Assembly (NCBI GenBank): GCA_015501595.1
Contig: JADNRX010000172.1
Coordinates: 46,929 to 110,928 of the forward strand
Reading direction: 5' to 3'
Source: Hymenopellis radicata
Lineage: Eukaryota; Basidiomycota; Agaricomycetes; Agaricales; Physalacriaceae
DNA length: 64,000 nt
A model generated the notes under the pieces. The model worked only from the letters and a program-made list of their open reading frames with translations, had not been told where the DNA came from and ran no database searches. Shown in pieces: positions 1 through 10,849 of the stretch. Each line of letters starts with the position of its first letter. The stretch's first letter is position 1. The translations under genes were made by a program, and so were the position numbers.

Positions 1-223
1 TGCCTGCCCATTCCCCGGTTCCATCATCTTTGGCTATTATGGTGAACAGATATGGGTCGTTTAACCGGCAAACGTGCTCTTCTCGGGGTATCTTCAATGC
101 GTCCTCGTACACTGTGCGAAACGACGAGGGGTCTACTTTGAGGCCCGACAGGCGGATCTGGATGTATCGGTCGACATCCTCCACCGAGGGCGGTAGACTG
201 ATTGGGAAAATGGTGTACGTCAT
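1..223 (-). CDS. GNAT-family N-acetyltransferase-like protein, N-terminal part (cut by window start)
   Basis: The reading frame starts with ATG at 223 and runs off the left edge with no stop. The visible 74 residues include the segment 'IRLSGLKVDPSSF' followed by 'YEDALKIPRE' and 'DDGTGEWAG', which is the pattern I know from fungal GNAT acetyltransferases (a first helix with Arg-Leu..Leu-Lys..Pro..Phe, then the beta strand before the acetyl-CoA site). Such enzymes move an acetyl group from acetyl-CoA to an amine; the substrate cannot be told here. The acetyl-CoA loop (Q/RxxGxG/A) lies outside the window. The next unit at 505-987 is a paralog in the same orientation, so this is a tandem pair. 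The family call is by pattern recognition; no alignment was made. Confidence 0.5.
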   Translation of the reverse strand, partial: MTYTIFPISLPPSVEDVDRYIQIRLSGLKVDPSSFRTVYEDALKIPREEHVCRLNDPYLFTIIAKDDGTGEWAG

Positions 224-504
224 CTTTCGATAGGATGTGGGCCTCTGATGCTATGCTCTAACCAGGGATAACGCGAAGATAAATGTCGCACAAGGAGGTG
301 TGAGTCATAGATCTGGTTCCTGTGGACCAGTACAATGCGATGTTCTCCTGCGAGTGAACGGATCATCATCATCATTCAGATCTCTACCCAACCTCGGTCG
401 TAATCCTCCTCTACCGTCATAGTCAACCACATAACCGACCTGTCTCCCTCCCGATGTTCCTTGAAACGCTTTTGTAAGCCCCCTGGCCTCGTTATCAACT
501 GTAC

Positions 505-987
505 TTACACCTCAACGGCACATATTTCGGTACACCATCGGTCGGATATGTTTTGCACCACTTCAAGCCATACTCGAACATCTGCCTCGCGATTCCCTTC
601 CGTCGATGTTCCGGATGCACCCACATTGTTGCCTAGAAGAACGGTTCCTTCTACTACTCCCTCAGGTAGTATCGCCACCCCCGCTGCTGTCGCGGAACGG
701 AAGGCAGCAGTACCCACCCATCGTCCTGTCGGGTTATCGCTCGTGACCACTGTTATGACTTGTGGGCCATTGACGCGTTGTACGGCAACCTCGCGAGGAA
801 ACTTTTGGGTGTCTTCGTAGGTAGATCGGAAAGAGGAGGGGCCGAGTTTCAAACCGGATGTCGATGAAGCGATTAATTTCATCCTCTGCGGGAGGTGGTG
901 CTCGTGGTAGGCATCCATTTTGCCCTGCGTGGTTTTAGTTGCTGATCCTCTTAAGGTGTTCGCTGCCATCCTTCCTCGTCGTTGCAA
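505..987 (-). pseudogene. Second GNAT-like acetyltransferase, tandem paralog, probably broken
   Basis: The open frame holds 'SGLKLGPSSFRSTYED' and 'DNPTGRWVGTAAF', closely matching the neighbouring copy at 1-223. Upstream, a different frame (about 870-900) encodes 'PPPAEDEINRFIDIR', which aligns with the start of the first copy, so the frame is lost between the two segments by a small indel. A GTAAGT donor lies just beyond the coding segment near 505, but I could not follow a clean second exon with the acetyl-CoA loop. I therefore treat it as a decayed or wrongly sequenced tandem duplicate rather than a working enzyme. Confidence 0.4.
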
Positions 988-1041
988 TGCAGCATACCTT
1001 TAACAGGGTGTCACGGAGTTAAGTAATCTTCCACTCTAACA

Positions 1042-2233
1042 ATGGCCGGCTATCGAGCGTTCTTCTCTGCAGGAAACGGAGAGGTAACCCACGTATGCAG
1101 CGCCTTCGCATCGCATTTGATCTCATCAATTTTAGGGCATTGTTTTCGCCATCAAGCCTCCCAAGTTTATAACAAGAGACCTTTCATCAAGAACAAGACG
1201 ATGACAATTGTGACCAGCTGGACAATAAAGGACCTTGTGTACGAATACTTCACAATGAAAAGGGGCGCCCACAAGACTACAAATATGTCGCATTCCGAAG
1301 TTGTACATCATTCTCGCTCTACACCCATGCCGGACATGCTATTCCTCCTATTCGCGCCCGCTTTTGCAGACTTGCGACCTGATGCGTGGGACAATCTCGA
1401 CGTGCACTATCCTTGCCCTCATCCTGATCCCTGCGCCACACTTCCATTCAGCTGGGTCGTCAATTTCGTCGATGCTATGTTTCTCGATGTGAGGAGCTTA
1501 GGCCTATAGTCATTCACCTTCCGCCAATTCCTCGCAAACCGAGCAGGAGGAACCGAAGGACCCGCCGATGAAGAGACGGCGTTTGACTTATGTCGAATCT
1601 CCGACTGGTCTGAGACCTAGGAGGGTCCCGCGCTGGTGCACGCTTTCGATAGAGCTGAATTCGATTCTTGGCTTGTTACGGAAATCATACCCAATATGCG
1701 CAGGACGCTAGCGGGTCGTCGACCACCACCATCACCATCCTTGCCTCCAAGTTATCATTCACGCATACTTTACACACCTATCTCGTCGAAGAGAGATGCG
1801 CCAGACGAATCCTGAATCCGACAGTTTACCCACGAAAAGACGACGCTTGACCACGACGAGTTACATGGAGCTTCCTTCGTCTGATGAGCTTGCCGGGTCG
1901 GGCGAGGCAGCTGTCAGTACTCTTCGGTCCCATAGGCTTGATAAAGCTACCAGCATCCGTCGAGGACGTCGGTCTATGCATCCAAATCCGCGCGGTTACA
2001 ACACCTATGGACGCGCATACAGAAAGCGCTTGTCGATACCCAACGCCTTGATTGTTCTACTGTTATCACAAGTTAGGCTTGATATAGTTTACTTTACCTT
2101 CTTGTATTATTATTCTTACGAACGAATGACGAACTGCAAGTACTGGGTTATGGCCACTTGGTGGGCCTGTTGTCCTGTGATGGGATCAGTGATTGTTCCA
2201 GGACAGTCTCGAGGCGTGTGCAGTTCCATATAG
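1042..2233 (+). other. Weak coding region with two Lys/Arg-rich motifs, unknown
   Basis: No clean gene model emerges. An ATG-led frame runs from 1042 to 1509. After it, frame segments near 1511-1690 and 1796-2032 each contain a basic motif, 'MKRRRLTYVESPTG' and 'TKRRRLTTTSYMELPSSDE', which resemble each other and look like monopartite nuclear localisation signals next to acidic/Ser-rich stretches. The segments sit in different frames. The duplication of the motif suggests real protein-coding ancestry, perhaps decayed. No domain was recognised. Confidence 0.2.
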
Positions 2234-2432
2234 GACTGAGAAGCATGAGTTCAAAATTCAAAAGGTTCGACGACTGATATAGTCTCAAACCAGCCGCTCG
2301 ACGCCGGTTTTTTGAGGCACTGGTAACGGGATCAAGGGTTTCGTAAGGGTTTAACGCTTAAAGCTTAAAGACGCGCTGATTATGATTTCTGGTGTGAATA
2401 TGACATGGCCATCAGATTGTGGCGCTGGAGAA

Positions 2433-3342
2433 AGGGAATATCCATTTATACCACAGTCACACTGACCGGACACACACACACACTGAATAAACTCGATACA
2501 CACTTAAAATTGCGATACACACCAAAATTCTTGCACACACTGGTGCAGTTCATCGAGTGTGTACGGCCCGGCATCTCGGCAGCAGACGTTAGCCCCGCCG
2601 CCACCACGTCGGATTTGGGCGCAACTTGAACTTCTAAGGAACTGAGCGCGAAGCTCGAAGAGGGATTGCATATACTATTTTAAATTGTTACTGAGGTAGA
2701 TGATTATAATACAATTATTTACGGGCACAAGCCGCGTAACCAAATCCGACAGATGAGCGCGCCAAGTGCGCGGGTGCGGGATTCTGACAAGACAGCGAGG
2801 GGACATGTTGGGGATCGGGGGTCGGGAATGGAGGGGGTTACTTGTGTTTGTGTCGGTGCTGCTATATAGATCAGAGGTTAGCATCACTATTAGTACTGAA
2901 GGATACCTATCAAGCGCACCTATCCAGATCTTCACGTTCCTCGTGTCCCTGTCCCTCGAAAGTGGGAGCGTTTCCACCAGCCTTGCTGACATCGTGGCGG
3001 GCATCAAGCTTCGGTCGTCGTCCGGTTGCCTGGTCTATACGCTGAGGCGGGAGTGCGCAATTCGGTAGATTTCATGGTGACATCCACGCGCACGCAGGTC
3101 CGCCATGACCGGTCGGCGGGGAGCGCTAGGAGGCGAAGATGAGGGCGCGCAGGATGTGGTGAATGAGAGAAAGCCAACCGTGGGAACAAGCGGAAATGAG
3201 GATAGATGTTCCGTGGCTGCCATGACGGCACTTCGGGACGACTTCGGTGTGTACGGACGCAACGAGTGTGTGAGTGTGTGTTAACCTTTTCAGTGTGGGT
3301 GTGTAGCCCACCAGTGTGACTGTGGTATAAATGGTAACTACC
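2433..3342. mobile_element. 910-bp non-autonomous inverted-repeat element with 10-bp target duplication
   Basis: The left end from 2441 (CCATTTATACCACAGTCACA, then CTG) recurs inverted near 3305-3335, and similarity continues through CA-rich sequence for roughly 85 bases, so these are long imperfect terminal inverted repeats. The segment is bracketed by CGCTGGAGAA at 2423-2432 and again at 3343-3352, a 10-bp direct repeat that reads as a target-site duplication. A 9-11 bp duplication is typical of Mutator-like elements (family knowledge). No transposase is visible inside; overlapping open frames on both strands look non-coding. The superfamily call is inference. Confidence 0.6.
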
Positions 3343-3352
3343 CGCTGGAGAA

Positions 3353-4002
3353 CGACAGGCCCTCCATTCTCCGAGACAACCTTCCAGGCCTGTTGCTGAC
3401 ACGTTGTATATGCGTAAATACCTACTAGAGACGCTCCAGCAAGAATATGGAATTCACAACATACCCAGTTTTCCGAATTGGACATGTCCTGCGGCCCATA
3501 GAGCAAGAAAAAGAAGAGGTAGATTGCTTATCCTGAGGCGCGTCAAATGAAGCTAGTGGATTTAGGCGCTCAGCGCCCAGCAGTAGTACTTTGAACCGAA
3601 ACTATAGGGGCTCACGCGCTCACGAGGATAAACGGCAATGGAATGTTTGTTCCTCCCAGCTGAAGACCTGGAGCAGTCATGATTCGGTGATGCATGCTCC
3701 TCCGAAAGGAAGAACGATATTACGAGCGCCACATAAGATAGTAGCATCCATCGTAGTCAGACGCTACTACTTATTCTGCGAACGTCGACATTATCCTGGT
3801 ACAAGTAGGTGCTTGACGGTTCTCGAGCTGCTGTTGTTTCACAGTTGTTCCTACCTGCCACACTGTCTCGGGATGGGTCAAGGATGAGTGAGGGCTCCGA
3901 GTGGGCTCCGAACCACCTAGATCCATGGAGGTATTCCTGGTCATTGTGCGCTCCAAGCTAGTCTGAAATTTTCGTGGGCTACTCCTGTACGGGGCTCCGT
4001 TT
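3353..4002. other. Intergenic, nothing recognised
   Basis: This stretch between two inverted-repeat elements has only short overlapping frames on both strands with no motif, splice pattern or conserved segment that I can support. Confidence 0.4.
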
Positions 4003-4531
4003 AGTCTGGAGCTTATGTACCGTGTGCTTGTAAGGTGCACCTCGGAGTTTGAAATTTACTGTTGGCCGGCCTGGCACCTGCGGAAATCTCCGTCACCCCG
4101 CTCAGAATCAAATCCGTGTATGATATTGCGTTGAGCGATGCTCAAAAATGTATCCTCCTCAGAAATAGGTCGCACTTATTGTAGATATTGAAAGAGCGGT
4201 AACTTTGCGGTTAATAGAGAGAAGGAACTTATCGCACTTCTTGCAGAGTAAGGCATCAAGCCATTTCCGTGAACCGACTTCGTGCTGAATGGTGGGGATA
4301 GTAGATGGCTCTAGCTCAGGAAGAGAGAACATGCATTGCGATATGAGAATAGGGTATGTCTAGCTGCAATACAGTCGCGCGCTCATTTTGCAGGTGTCGT
4401 GTATAGTCAAGACTCCATCCGGACGAATCTGAATCTCGGTACACTACGGTCCGACGGCTGAGGCTCGGCAACTGATGTCTTTTAAACTCCGAGGTGCACC
4501 TCACATGCACACGGTACATAAGCTCCAGACT
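4003..4531. mobile_element. 529-bp element bounded by about 52-bp inverted repeats
   Basis: The left end AGTCTGGAGCTTATGTACCG (4003 onward) is matched by the inverted right end (4531 backward) through TGTGC and, after one or two mismatches, GAGGTGCACCTCGGAGTTT. The arms are about 52 bases with few differences. The interior of some 425 bases has no coding signal. I could not identify a convincing target-site duplication, so it may be a MITE or a partial palindromic duplication. Confidence 0.45.
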
Positions 4532-4984
4532 CTATACTAAGGAGGAACGATTATCTTCCTCCTCGTTTAGAGTATGGAAATCGAGACTAGCTCCGTTCAC
4601 GTTGCGGGTACACAAGCGTCGACCCGACAGATTGGGGAGCAGCCTTGACAAACATACAATATTTGTCTCTCTGGGCTCGGGCTGAGTGACAGTATCAGTT
4701 GAAGATAAGATTTTGAACATCAAAATCAAATTTTGTTTTCCGGATGTTGCCGGGATGGCCTCTCTCGCTGCAACAACCGTGTCTGCTCGACACCGGAAAC
4801 CCCTCCGAGCCTCTTCTATGGTAATATGTGTGTCTCTGATGAATATAGAGATATCTTGGTTGCCTCACACTGGCTGATCCGGAATACCATGGTATAGGGG
4901 GTCCATTCGTCCTTGATATAGGGGTTGTGGCGTCCAAGGGCCAAAGTTCACGCAGCTGCTTAGAGATAGAGCTTAAATATCAGC
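4532..4984. promoter_or_regulatory. Upstream region of the DUF6534-type gene
   Basis: About 450 bases without a supportable gene. It lies directly 5' of the ATG at 4985 and presumably holds its promoter. No clear TATA box was chosen. Confidence 0.25.
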
Positions 4985-6491
4985 ATGGATGATTTTTTTG
5001 CGACGCGCATCATGGCGACCTCCAGTCCTGCTACCGTCGCGTAAGTGGACTATTCAGTGCTTTCCGCGAACAAGTTTCTAACAGTGGCCGGTATCTAGCC
5101 ATGGCCCGATGTTCATCGGCCTGATGTTCAACTTCATATTGCTGGGAATCATTATGACCCAGTTGTACATCTACTTGAAGACGTACAAGCGACGCGATAA
5201 GCTGTGGATGAAGGTGTTCGTTTTCGTGCTCTTAATCGCAAACTTGGCCAACTCGGTCTTCATCGGAGTGGACTTGTATCTTGCGCTCATAAATCACTTC
5301 GGTACGTCTTGACTAGCATAGTTGTGTGGTGAATACTGAAAGAGGTACACAAACAGACGACGTGAAATATCTGCAGAATGCTACTTGGTTGTTTGCAACT
5401 GGTATGTAGGATTTATATGCCCGGAACGCAGTTTTGACCTGATCTCCGTCTCTTAGATCCCGCCTTGACTGTGAGGAGGCCACTCTCCTTTCGAGTTTTC
5501 TTCCTCATCTTAATTTTCCTTCCCCGCAGGGTCTCATCTCGGGTGGAGTGCAGCTTTTCTTCGCGTGGCGCGTCAAAGTATTGACGTCCAACTGGTATCT
5601 CACTACGGTTGTAGTCGCCACGTCCATGGCAGGAACTGGTATGTTCTCTCAACCTACGTCTTTGCTGCCGTAAACCCAAATTCAACAGTTGCTGGCATTG
5701 CTGTTGCCGTCGAGATCAGAACGACACCCGCATTCGTGCAATTTCAGCAGTTCCAATCTGTCGTTATCGTCTGGCTTGTTTCTTCTTGCGTAGCGGACTT
5801 GTGTATTACGGGAATCTTGGTTTGGTATTTGTGCGTCTTCTTCTTCTTTTTCTGCCAAGTACTTCAACTCAATCACGTCCAGGCGCCGGCACAAAACTGG
5901 CTTCCAGGGTTCTGACGAGCTGGTCGACCGCATTATTCGCCGTATGTTCCACGTCTTCTGACTTCTTTCACTCTGGCTCATTCTTCGCAGTCACGATTCA
6001 AACTGGCCTGGTTACGTCCATCTGCGCCATCATCGATCTCATCATGTTCCTACTCAACCCGGCTGGATTGTAAGTTTTTCCATGTGCTAACCGTGCGCTC
6101 CTGCTTGAAGCATCTCAATATTCTTGTTAGACATCTTATATTCAACTTCCCGCTGTGCAAGCTCTACACGACCACGCTCATGAGTTCGTTAAATTCAAGA
6201 AGCGGCTGGTCCTACTCTCATTCAAATCCCGACTCAAATTCTCGCTCGGGTAATGTCACTACTATGGGCGGCGCTAGTGCCAGCAGGAAACGGTCGGGCG
6301 GTCGAACAGGGACCGCGACGGTGACGCGCCCTGAAGTGTTCGTTCACGTTGAGCAACACGAGCTCGGGGATCGACCTCGGTTCACTATCGAGAACGCGGA
6401 TCTGACGCGAAGTCAAGCAAAGGTGGACGACAATGATGATGGAACGTCGTCTGTCTGGGATGGCCAGAAGACTCGTGATGAGATTGTGTGA
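4985..6491 (+). CDS. DUF6534-type integral membrane protein
   Basis: Nine exons can be joined without any frameshift: 4985-5040, 5099-5301, 5357-5401, 5457-5470, 5530-5638, 5689-5830, 5883-5941, 5991-6069 and 6131-6491, all with GT..AG introns of about 49-61 bases. The protein opens with a short polar tail, then 'GPMFIGLMFNFILLGIIMTQ' as the first of about seven hydrophobic segments, and carries 'IIRLTIQTGLVTSICAIID' late in the membrane part; this order is characteristic of the basidiomycete DUF6534 family (family knowledge). The C-terminal roughly 100 residues are Ser/Arg/Asp-rich and presumably cytoplasmic. Function is unknown; a receptor-like role is often guessed but not shown. Exon four is only 14 bases. 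Start chosen because the frame and first splice join the conserved first helix. Confidence 0.85.
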
Positions 6492-6667
6492 CACTCCTTT
6501 GCTAATTTAACCCTACTATGCTCATGTACACACCTATAAGCTAATGTATAAAGAACTGCGGACACTTATAACGAAGCGAATCCTTCAGACAAAGGTAATT
6601 CTGATGCATTCCAACTATATACGATGCTTAAATGAGATAAATTAGTTGTCGAATTAATGCGCGCCTT

Positions 6668-8454
6668 CTATGACTTGTGAACCTCCATTCCGCCCCATTC
6701 CAGCACTCTAAACGCACTCTCGTCGTACATGCTGGGGAACTCCTGGATACCGACGATACCCTTCCACATTTCGACGTCCATAGACGCGCGTTGCACCGAG
6801 TTTTGCCACACTCCTGAGCGTAACTCTGCGGATGTGACGCCCTTCCAAAGCATGAATATCCTAGTCAGCACGTCGGGCTGAGGTGTCACTTCAAGTGGAG
6901 CAGCTTTCTCGTATGCTGCCTGCGGCACGAAACGCAGTGCAATATGGGTATGTTTGAGAATCGAGGGCAGCCAGTACCTAATTTGTTCACGTTAATAAAG
7001 AAGAGACAGACGTTAATGGGACGCGTACGTTATGAATGATGTTCGGGCCTCTACATGAAGTGAAAGCGCGGTGAGCGCAGCGTCCAGGTAGGGCGTTATT
7101 TGCGTGACGGGAAGGACTACAGAGTCCGCGTCTGAAACCGTACTATGCACCGGATTAAACACCGGTCCAGCAGAGGGTGACGGCGGAGGGGATAGTGGTC
7201 TATGTCGATCCGACTGGGTTCTGGAAGATTGTCAAAACAAGCGAACGGGTATTGAATTCAGACATACTCTGCCTCCCAGAACAAATAGCTCGTTCTGAGA
7301 TTTGTCGAATGCTCCGTTAATGTCCCATCAGGATGTGTTTGAACGTGCCACTCCAGAGTCTGTCCAACTGGGGGATATGTCTTGATAGGCACAACGGGAT
7401 AAATGGCGGAGAACGCCCATTCCTTGACGAGAGACAGTCGTACGGATGCCTGGATGGAGGCTGAAGAAAATAGATAGATCACTGGCTTCCCTCCACACTG
7501 TGGTTTCATCAGGATGATCTCGTCGCCGTCATGCAAGTCGTAATCCACCACTCTCAGGTTGTCATCGATACGTTCGAGGTCTGGAGTAAGGAATTTTGGT
7601 GCCTCCTCTGGATTGCCCTTGAAGAATCGCGCCATATAGGCGGATCTGATCGAGGAGATGGGAGTGTTGCTTGACACCATAAAGCCATACTTCTCTTCGC
7701 CTCCTCCATCTGGTTTGAGCTCAGTAAGGTAAACAGTGAATTTCTGCTTCGTCGGAGAAAGGGAGGGCGAGCCGGTCTTTGCTGTGAGAAGCGCGTCCTC
7801 AGAGATAGATTGCGAGGCAAGCGTCGCGCCTCTAGGTAATAAAGTCGTGCCGTTGTAGAGGTTGGTGGACGCGAAATCGGCCTTCATATGCGAGCAGTAG
7901 GCGGAGAGCACACTGGAAACCAGAGTTTGTGATGATTTTAGCTCGAGTTCGACGCGTTTTCCGGAAGTGTTTTGAACGGTGACGGACATTTTCTTGACTG
8001 GTGAAGGGGGAGAAGGGGTTATGAGGGCTGTCGAGACGCGTTTAATGGACAGAAAAGGGCCAATCATGGAGGAAATACCTGGCGGAAGCACTGATAGGTC
8101 ACCCTCCACCAGCATCACCGAGTATAGGTGTGGCAAAACCTCGCTCCAACTCTCCCTCGGTATATCTACGAATGCCCCGTCACAAGCCTCCAGTTTGTCG
8201 GTCTGCAGTGTCATCCTGTCGCGCGGTATACTGGGAAAGTGTCCTGAGAGCACGTCGAGCGCGTCCTAAGGTCAGACTCGAAAGTCAGACGCGTTCTAAA
8301 GTCGTGGTAATGGACTCACATCGTAGGTGCCCTTGAGGATGGTGCGCGTCAATAAAACGCGTCTTTTTCCATCCGTGAAGACAATAAATTTGTTTTCGTG
8401 CTGTGCCGAGGCACTTGTGCTCGGACGAGAATGGTCGTTCCGGATTTTTGGCAT
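6668..8454 (-). CDS. Protein with three ubiquitin-like folds and a conserved C-terminal domain
   Basis: Four exons (8454-8320, 8265-7268, 7220-7029, 6977-6668) join cleanly to 544 residues. Residues about 20-105 ('KFIVFTDGKRRVLL...') look like a first ubiquitin-like fold. A second begins at 'MSVTVQNTSGKRVELELKSS' and a third at 'KFTVYLTELKPDGGGEEKYG', ending in 'DGDEIILMKPQCGG', where the Gly-Gly recalls a ubiquitin tail but is followed by about 190 more residues. The C-terminal part includes 'YLDAALTALSLHVEARTSFI' and 'PLEVTPQPDVLTRIFMLWKG', which I recall as a conserved block in basidiomycete proteins of unknown role. The ATG at 8454 was chosen because it is the first Met in frame with exon one. 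No cysteine or RING motif typical of ligases is seen. A scaffold role in ubiquitin-like signalling is inference only. Confidence 0.8.
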
Positions 8455-8469
8455 AGCAAGTCGTGGTCA

Positions 8470-9070
8470 GTCCGTGGAAGCAATCCAGCCGTTAAGACCG
8501 TCTTTCGTGGGAACTACTTTCCTCTCCTGGACGTTCGGCGTTTTCGGCATCAAAGCTCCGACCAACTCCGCTACTCTTGTACTGACACACTTAATTGTAT
8601 ACCGTGAGTGGTTTCCTTGTGCAAGTCTAATACTGCAGGATGCAAACTGATGAGCGATAAGCTCCTCAAGAAGACATACAAATTCCTCGAGACATTCAAG
8701 TCAGTACATGTTAGCATCTTTGACTCCCGCCACGCGAGGATCGACGAACCAAGAAAGCACCAAAACTATTGTGGGAGATGAGGATGCCGCATGGTCTTCA
8801 AGATGCGGCCATCGTCGATATGCTGATCTCCGCTTGCTCCGCCGCCACTGTCACGCAGACGCATCGCAGCGACCGGAATGTAGCAACTGACCGTGATACA
8901 TCATGATCATGCGGCGTCGGAGGGAACGGAGTGTAAGTTGACGAATATACGAGCCGAGCTGACTAGGCTAAACGGAGTGGAGCTTCAAGGCATCGATCCT
9001 ACGTCTCAGAATGCAAGGGTAAGAAATACTTTATCCAGCTTGTGGGAAAGTGACATAGTGGGCAGTGTAT
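8470..9070 (+). other. Weak coding segments, unknown, divergent from the ubiquitin-like gene
   Basis: Short segments in different frames look coding, for example 'MSDKLLKKTYKFLETFKS' near 8650-8705, 'MRMPHGLQDAAIVDMLISAC' near 8780-8850 and 'LTNIRAELTRLNGVELQGID' near 8940-9005. They could be exons of one gene with indels, but splice signals do not join them convincingly. No family was recognised. Confidence 0.2.
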
Positions 9071-9287
9071 GAAACCCCGGTTTGCTTCGTACCGCCATCC
9101 TTTCCTGAATTAGCGAACGCCCATCGAATTATGTGTGGCGCCCATTGCAGTTTGCTCTGGTATGCAGTGCCGTAAAGGGGTACATGTTTCAGCGCTCATC
9201 GTAGATCGACTATGGTGGCTGTTCGCTGATCTTTAATATAAAGGCCACGGCGAACTTCTGATCCCCCCCCTCACAATTATCGCCACC

Positions 9288-10415
9288 ATGTCCCACCAAC
9301 CCCAATACTCCCAGCAATATGCCATGCCCCAGATGGCAATGGGACCTCAGCCAGGCGGTATGATGCCTCCTCCTGGTCACGGCATGCCTCCTCAGCCCAC
9401 CATGGCTACCGCGTCCCAAGGACACGCAATCATCGACACGACTGGGGCGTTCGAGGGCATGCAATACAAAGTCGATCATAGAGACAGCAACAGTTTGCTC
9501 TCGATGAACTTGCATCCGAATTATCAGGTCAAGGGAAAGCCAGGATCGATGGTCGCGATGGCTGGCACTGTTCAGATCAAAGGAAAGGTATGTCCTCGAT
9601 CCTTTTTTCTGTATGAACATGATTAACACTGGTATAGTTGAAATTCAGGTGAGATTAGTGTTGCTCGTTGATGCGGGGTGATGGATTTACTCCCGAATCT
9701 TACAGCTTCAAGAAGATGATGACAGGAGGCGAGGTAGGGTTTCGTCTCTTCATGCGTAGCCAAGCTCACTGTCACCGCAGATGTCTGAATCAATCTTTAC
9801 CGGTCCAGGAGAAGTGATGCTTGCCCCCGATATATGGGGAGATATCGTCCCTATCAGACTGACGGTATGTCACATCGACGCGTGTGTTGATATCTATCCA
9901 ATTTCAAGAAGGTTCTACGCCTTGGTCCGTTGGTAGAGACGCGTTCTTGGCCTGTTCAATGGGCGTCGTTCGTTCCACAAAGTCCCAGGGTTCGGAAAAG
10001 CGCTTTGTACGACACTCCTGTCCTTGTTTGTTCCTTTTTTCCTGACGCGTCTTCAGTCTCCGGTGAAGGTCTGTTTGTCTACCAGATTACCGGCCAGGGT
10101 ATCCTCTTCGTCCAGAGCATCGGAGCTATCATCCAGAAGCACCTGCAACCTGGGGAGCAATGGATCGTCGACAATGGACACCTTGTCGCTGGACTGCACA
10201 ATATAAAGTCGAGAGAATCCAGGCCGGTGGAATCTTGTCTGGAGCTCACACTGATGAGGGATTGGTTTGTCGGTACGTACAAATCCTCGCGATCACTAGA
10301 TGAGGTCCTGATGCTTGGTTAGCTTCACTGGCCCCGGACCATTTATATCCAGACCCGGAATGCTGAGGTCCTCGGGCAATGGATTGCTGACCAGCTGCCG
10401 GCGAGGTCAGCTTAA
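9288..10415 (+). CDS. AIM24 / TIGR00266-like protein (frame broken by single-base losses)
   Basis: Seven exons can be followed. The N-terminal 45 residues are Met/Pro/Gly/Gln-rich; the domain starts at 'DTTGAFEGMQYKVDHRDSN'. Typical AIM24 blocks follow: 'TGPGEVMLAPDIWGDI', 'GRDAFLACS', 'GEGLFVYQITGQGILFVQS', 'PGEQWIVDNGHLVA' and 'IYIQTRN' near the end. In yeast AIM24 is a mitochondrial inner-membrane protein needed for MICOS integrity; many fungal and bacterial relatives are uncharacterised. Frame is lost at about 9991, 10190 and 10338, each time by one missing base in a short run (TTT to TT, TT to T, AA to A), while all flanking residues stay conserved. I regard these as likely sequence errors. 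A TATA-like 'ATATAAAGG' lies at about 9237-9245. No mitochondrial presequence is obvious. Confidence 0.7.
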
Positions 10416-10849
10416 GCGTTGTAACCGTACTGTATACACTGGCATCTCGTAACGTCAAACACACTGGACTAATCTATTTTGATTGAGGGACTGTGGCGGG
10501 AGTGAACGAAGCGATCCAACACACTGCTTTTTCTCACATACCGGCAAATAGTCTCTTCATAACTCAGCTTTGACTTGTTGATGACAGGTTGACACGTTGA
10601 AACCACATGAAGGAGGAAAGTAGACTATGAAAAGATGTGAATCGCCACTCGAACATGCGAAGTCTTCCGGAAAGTGCCGAAGAGCTAGTTGACTCATGAT
10701 CGCAGAGTCCTTGTTCTAACGCGCGTGCAATGGTCGCGTAAATGTAAATCCCTGTTTGGCTGCTTGAATGCATTGGCTCCAATATTTATGTTTCATAGCC
10801 TGGGGGGATCTCGTACCTTTGCACTGGCAGCGGGGAAGAACGTTAAACC

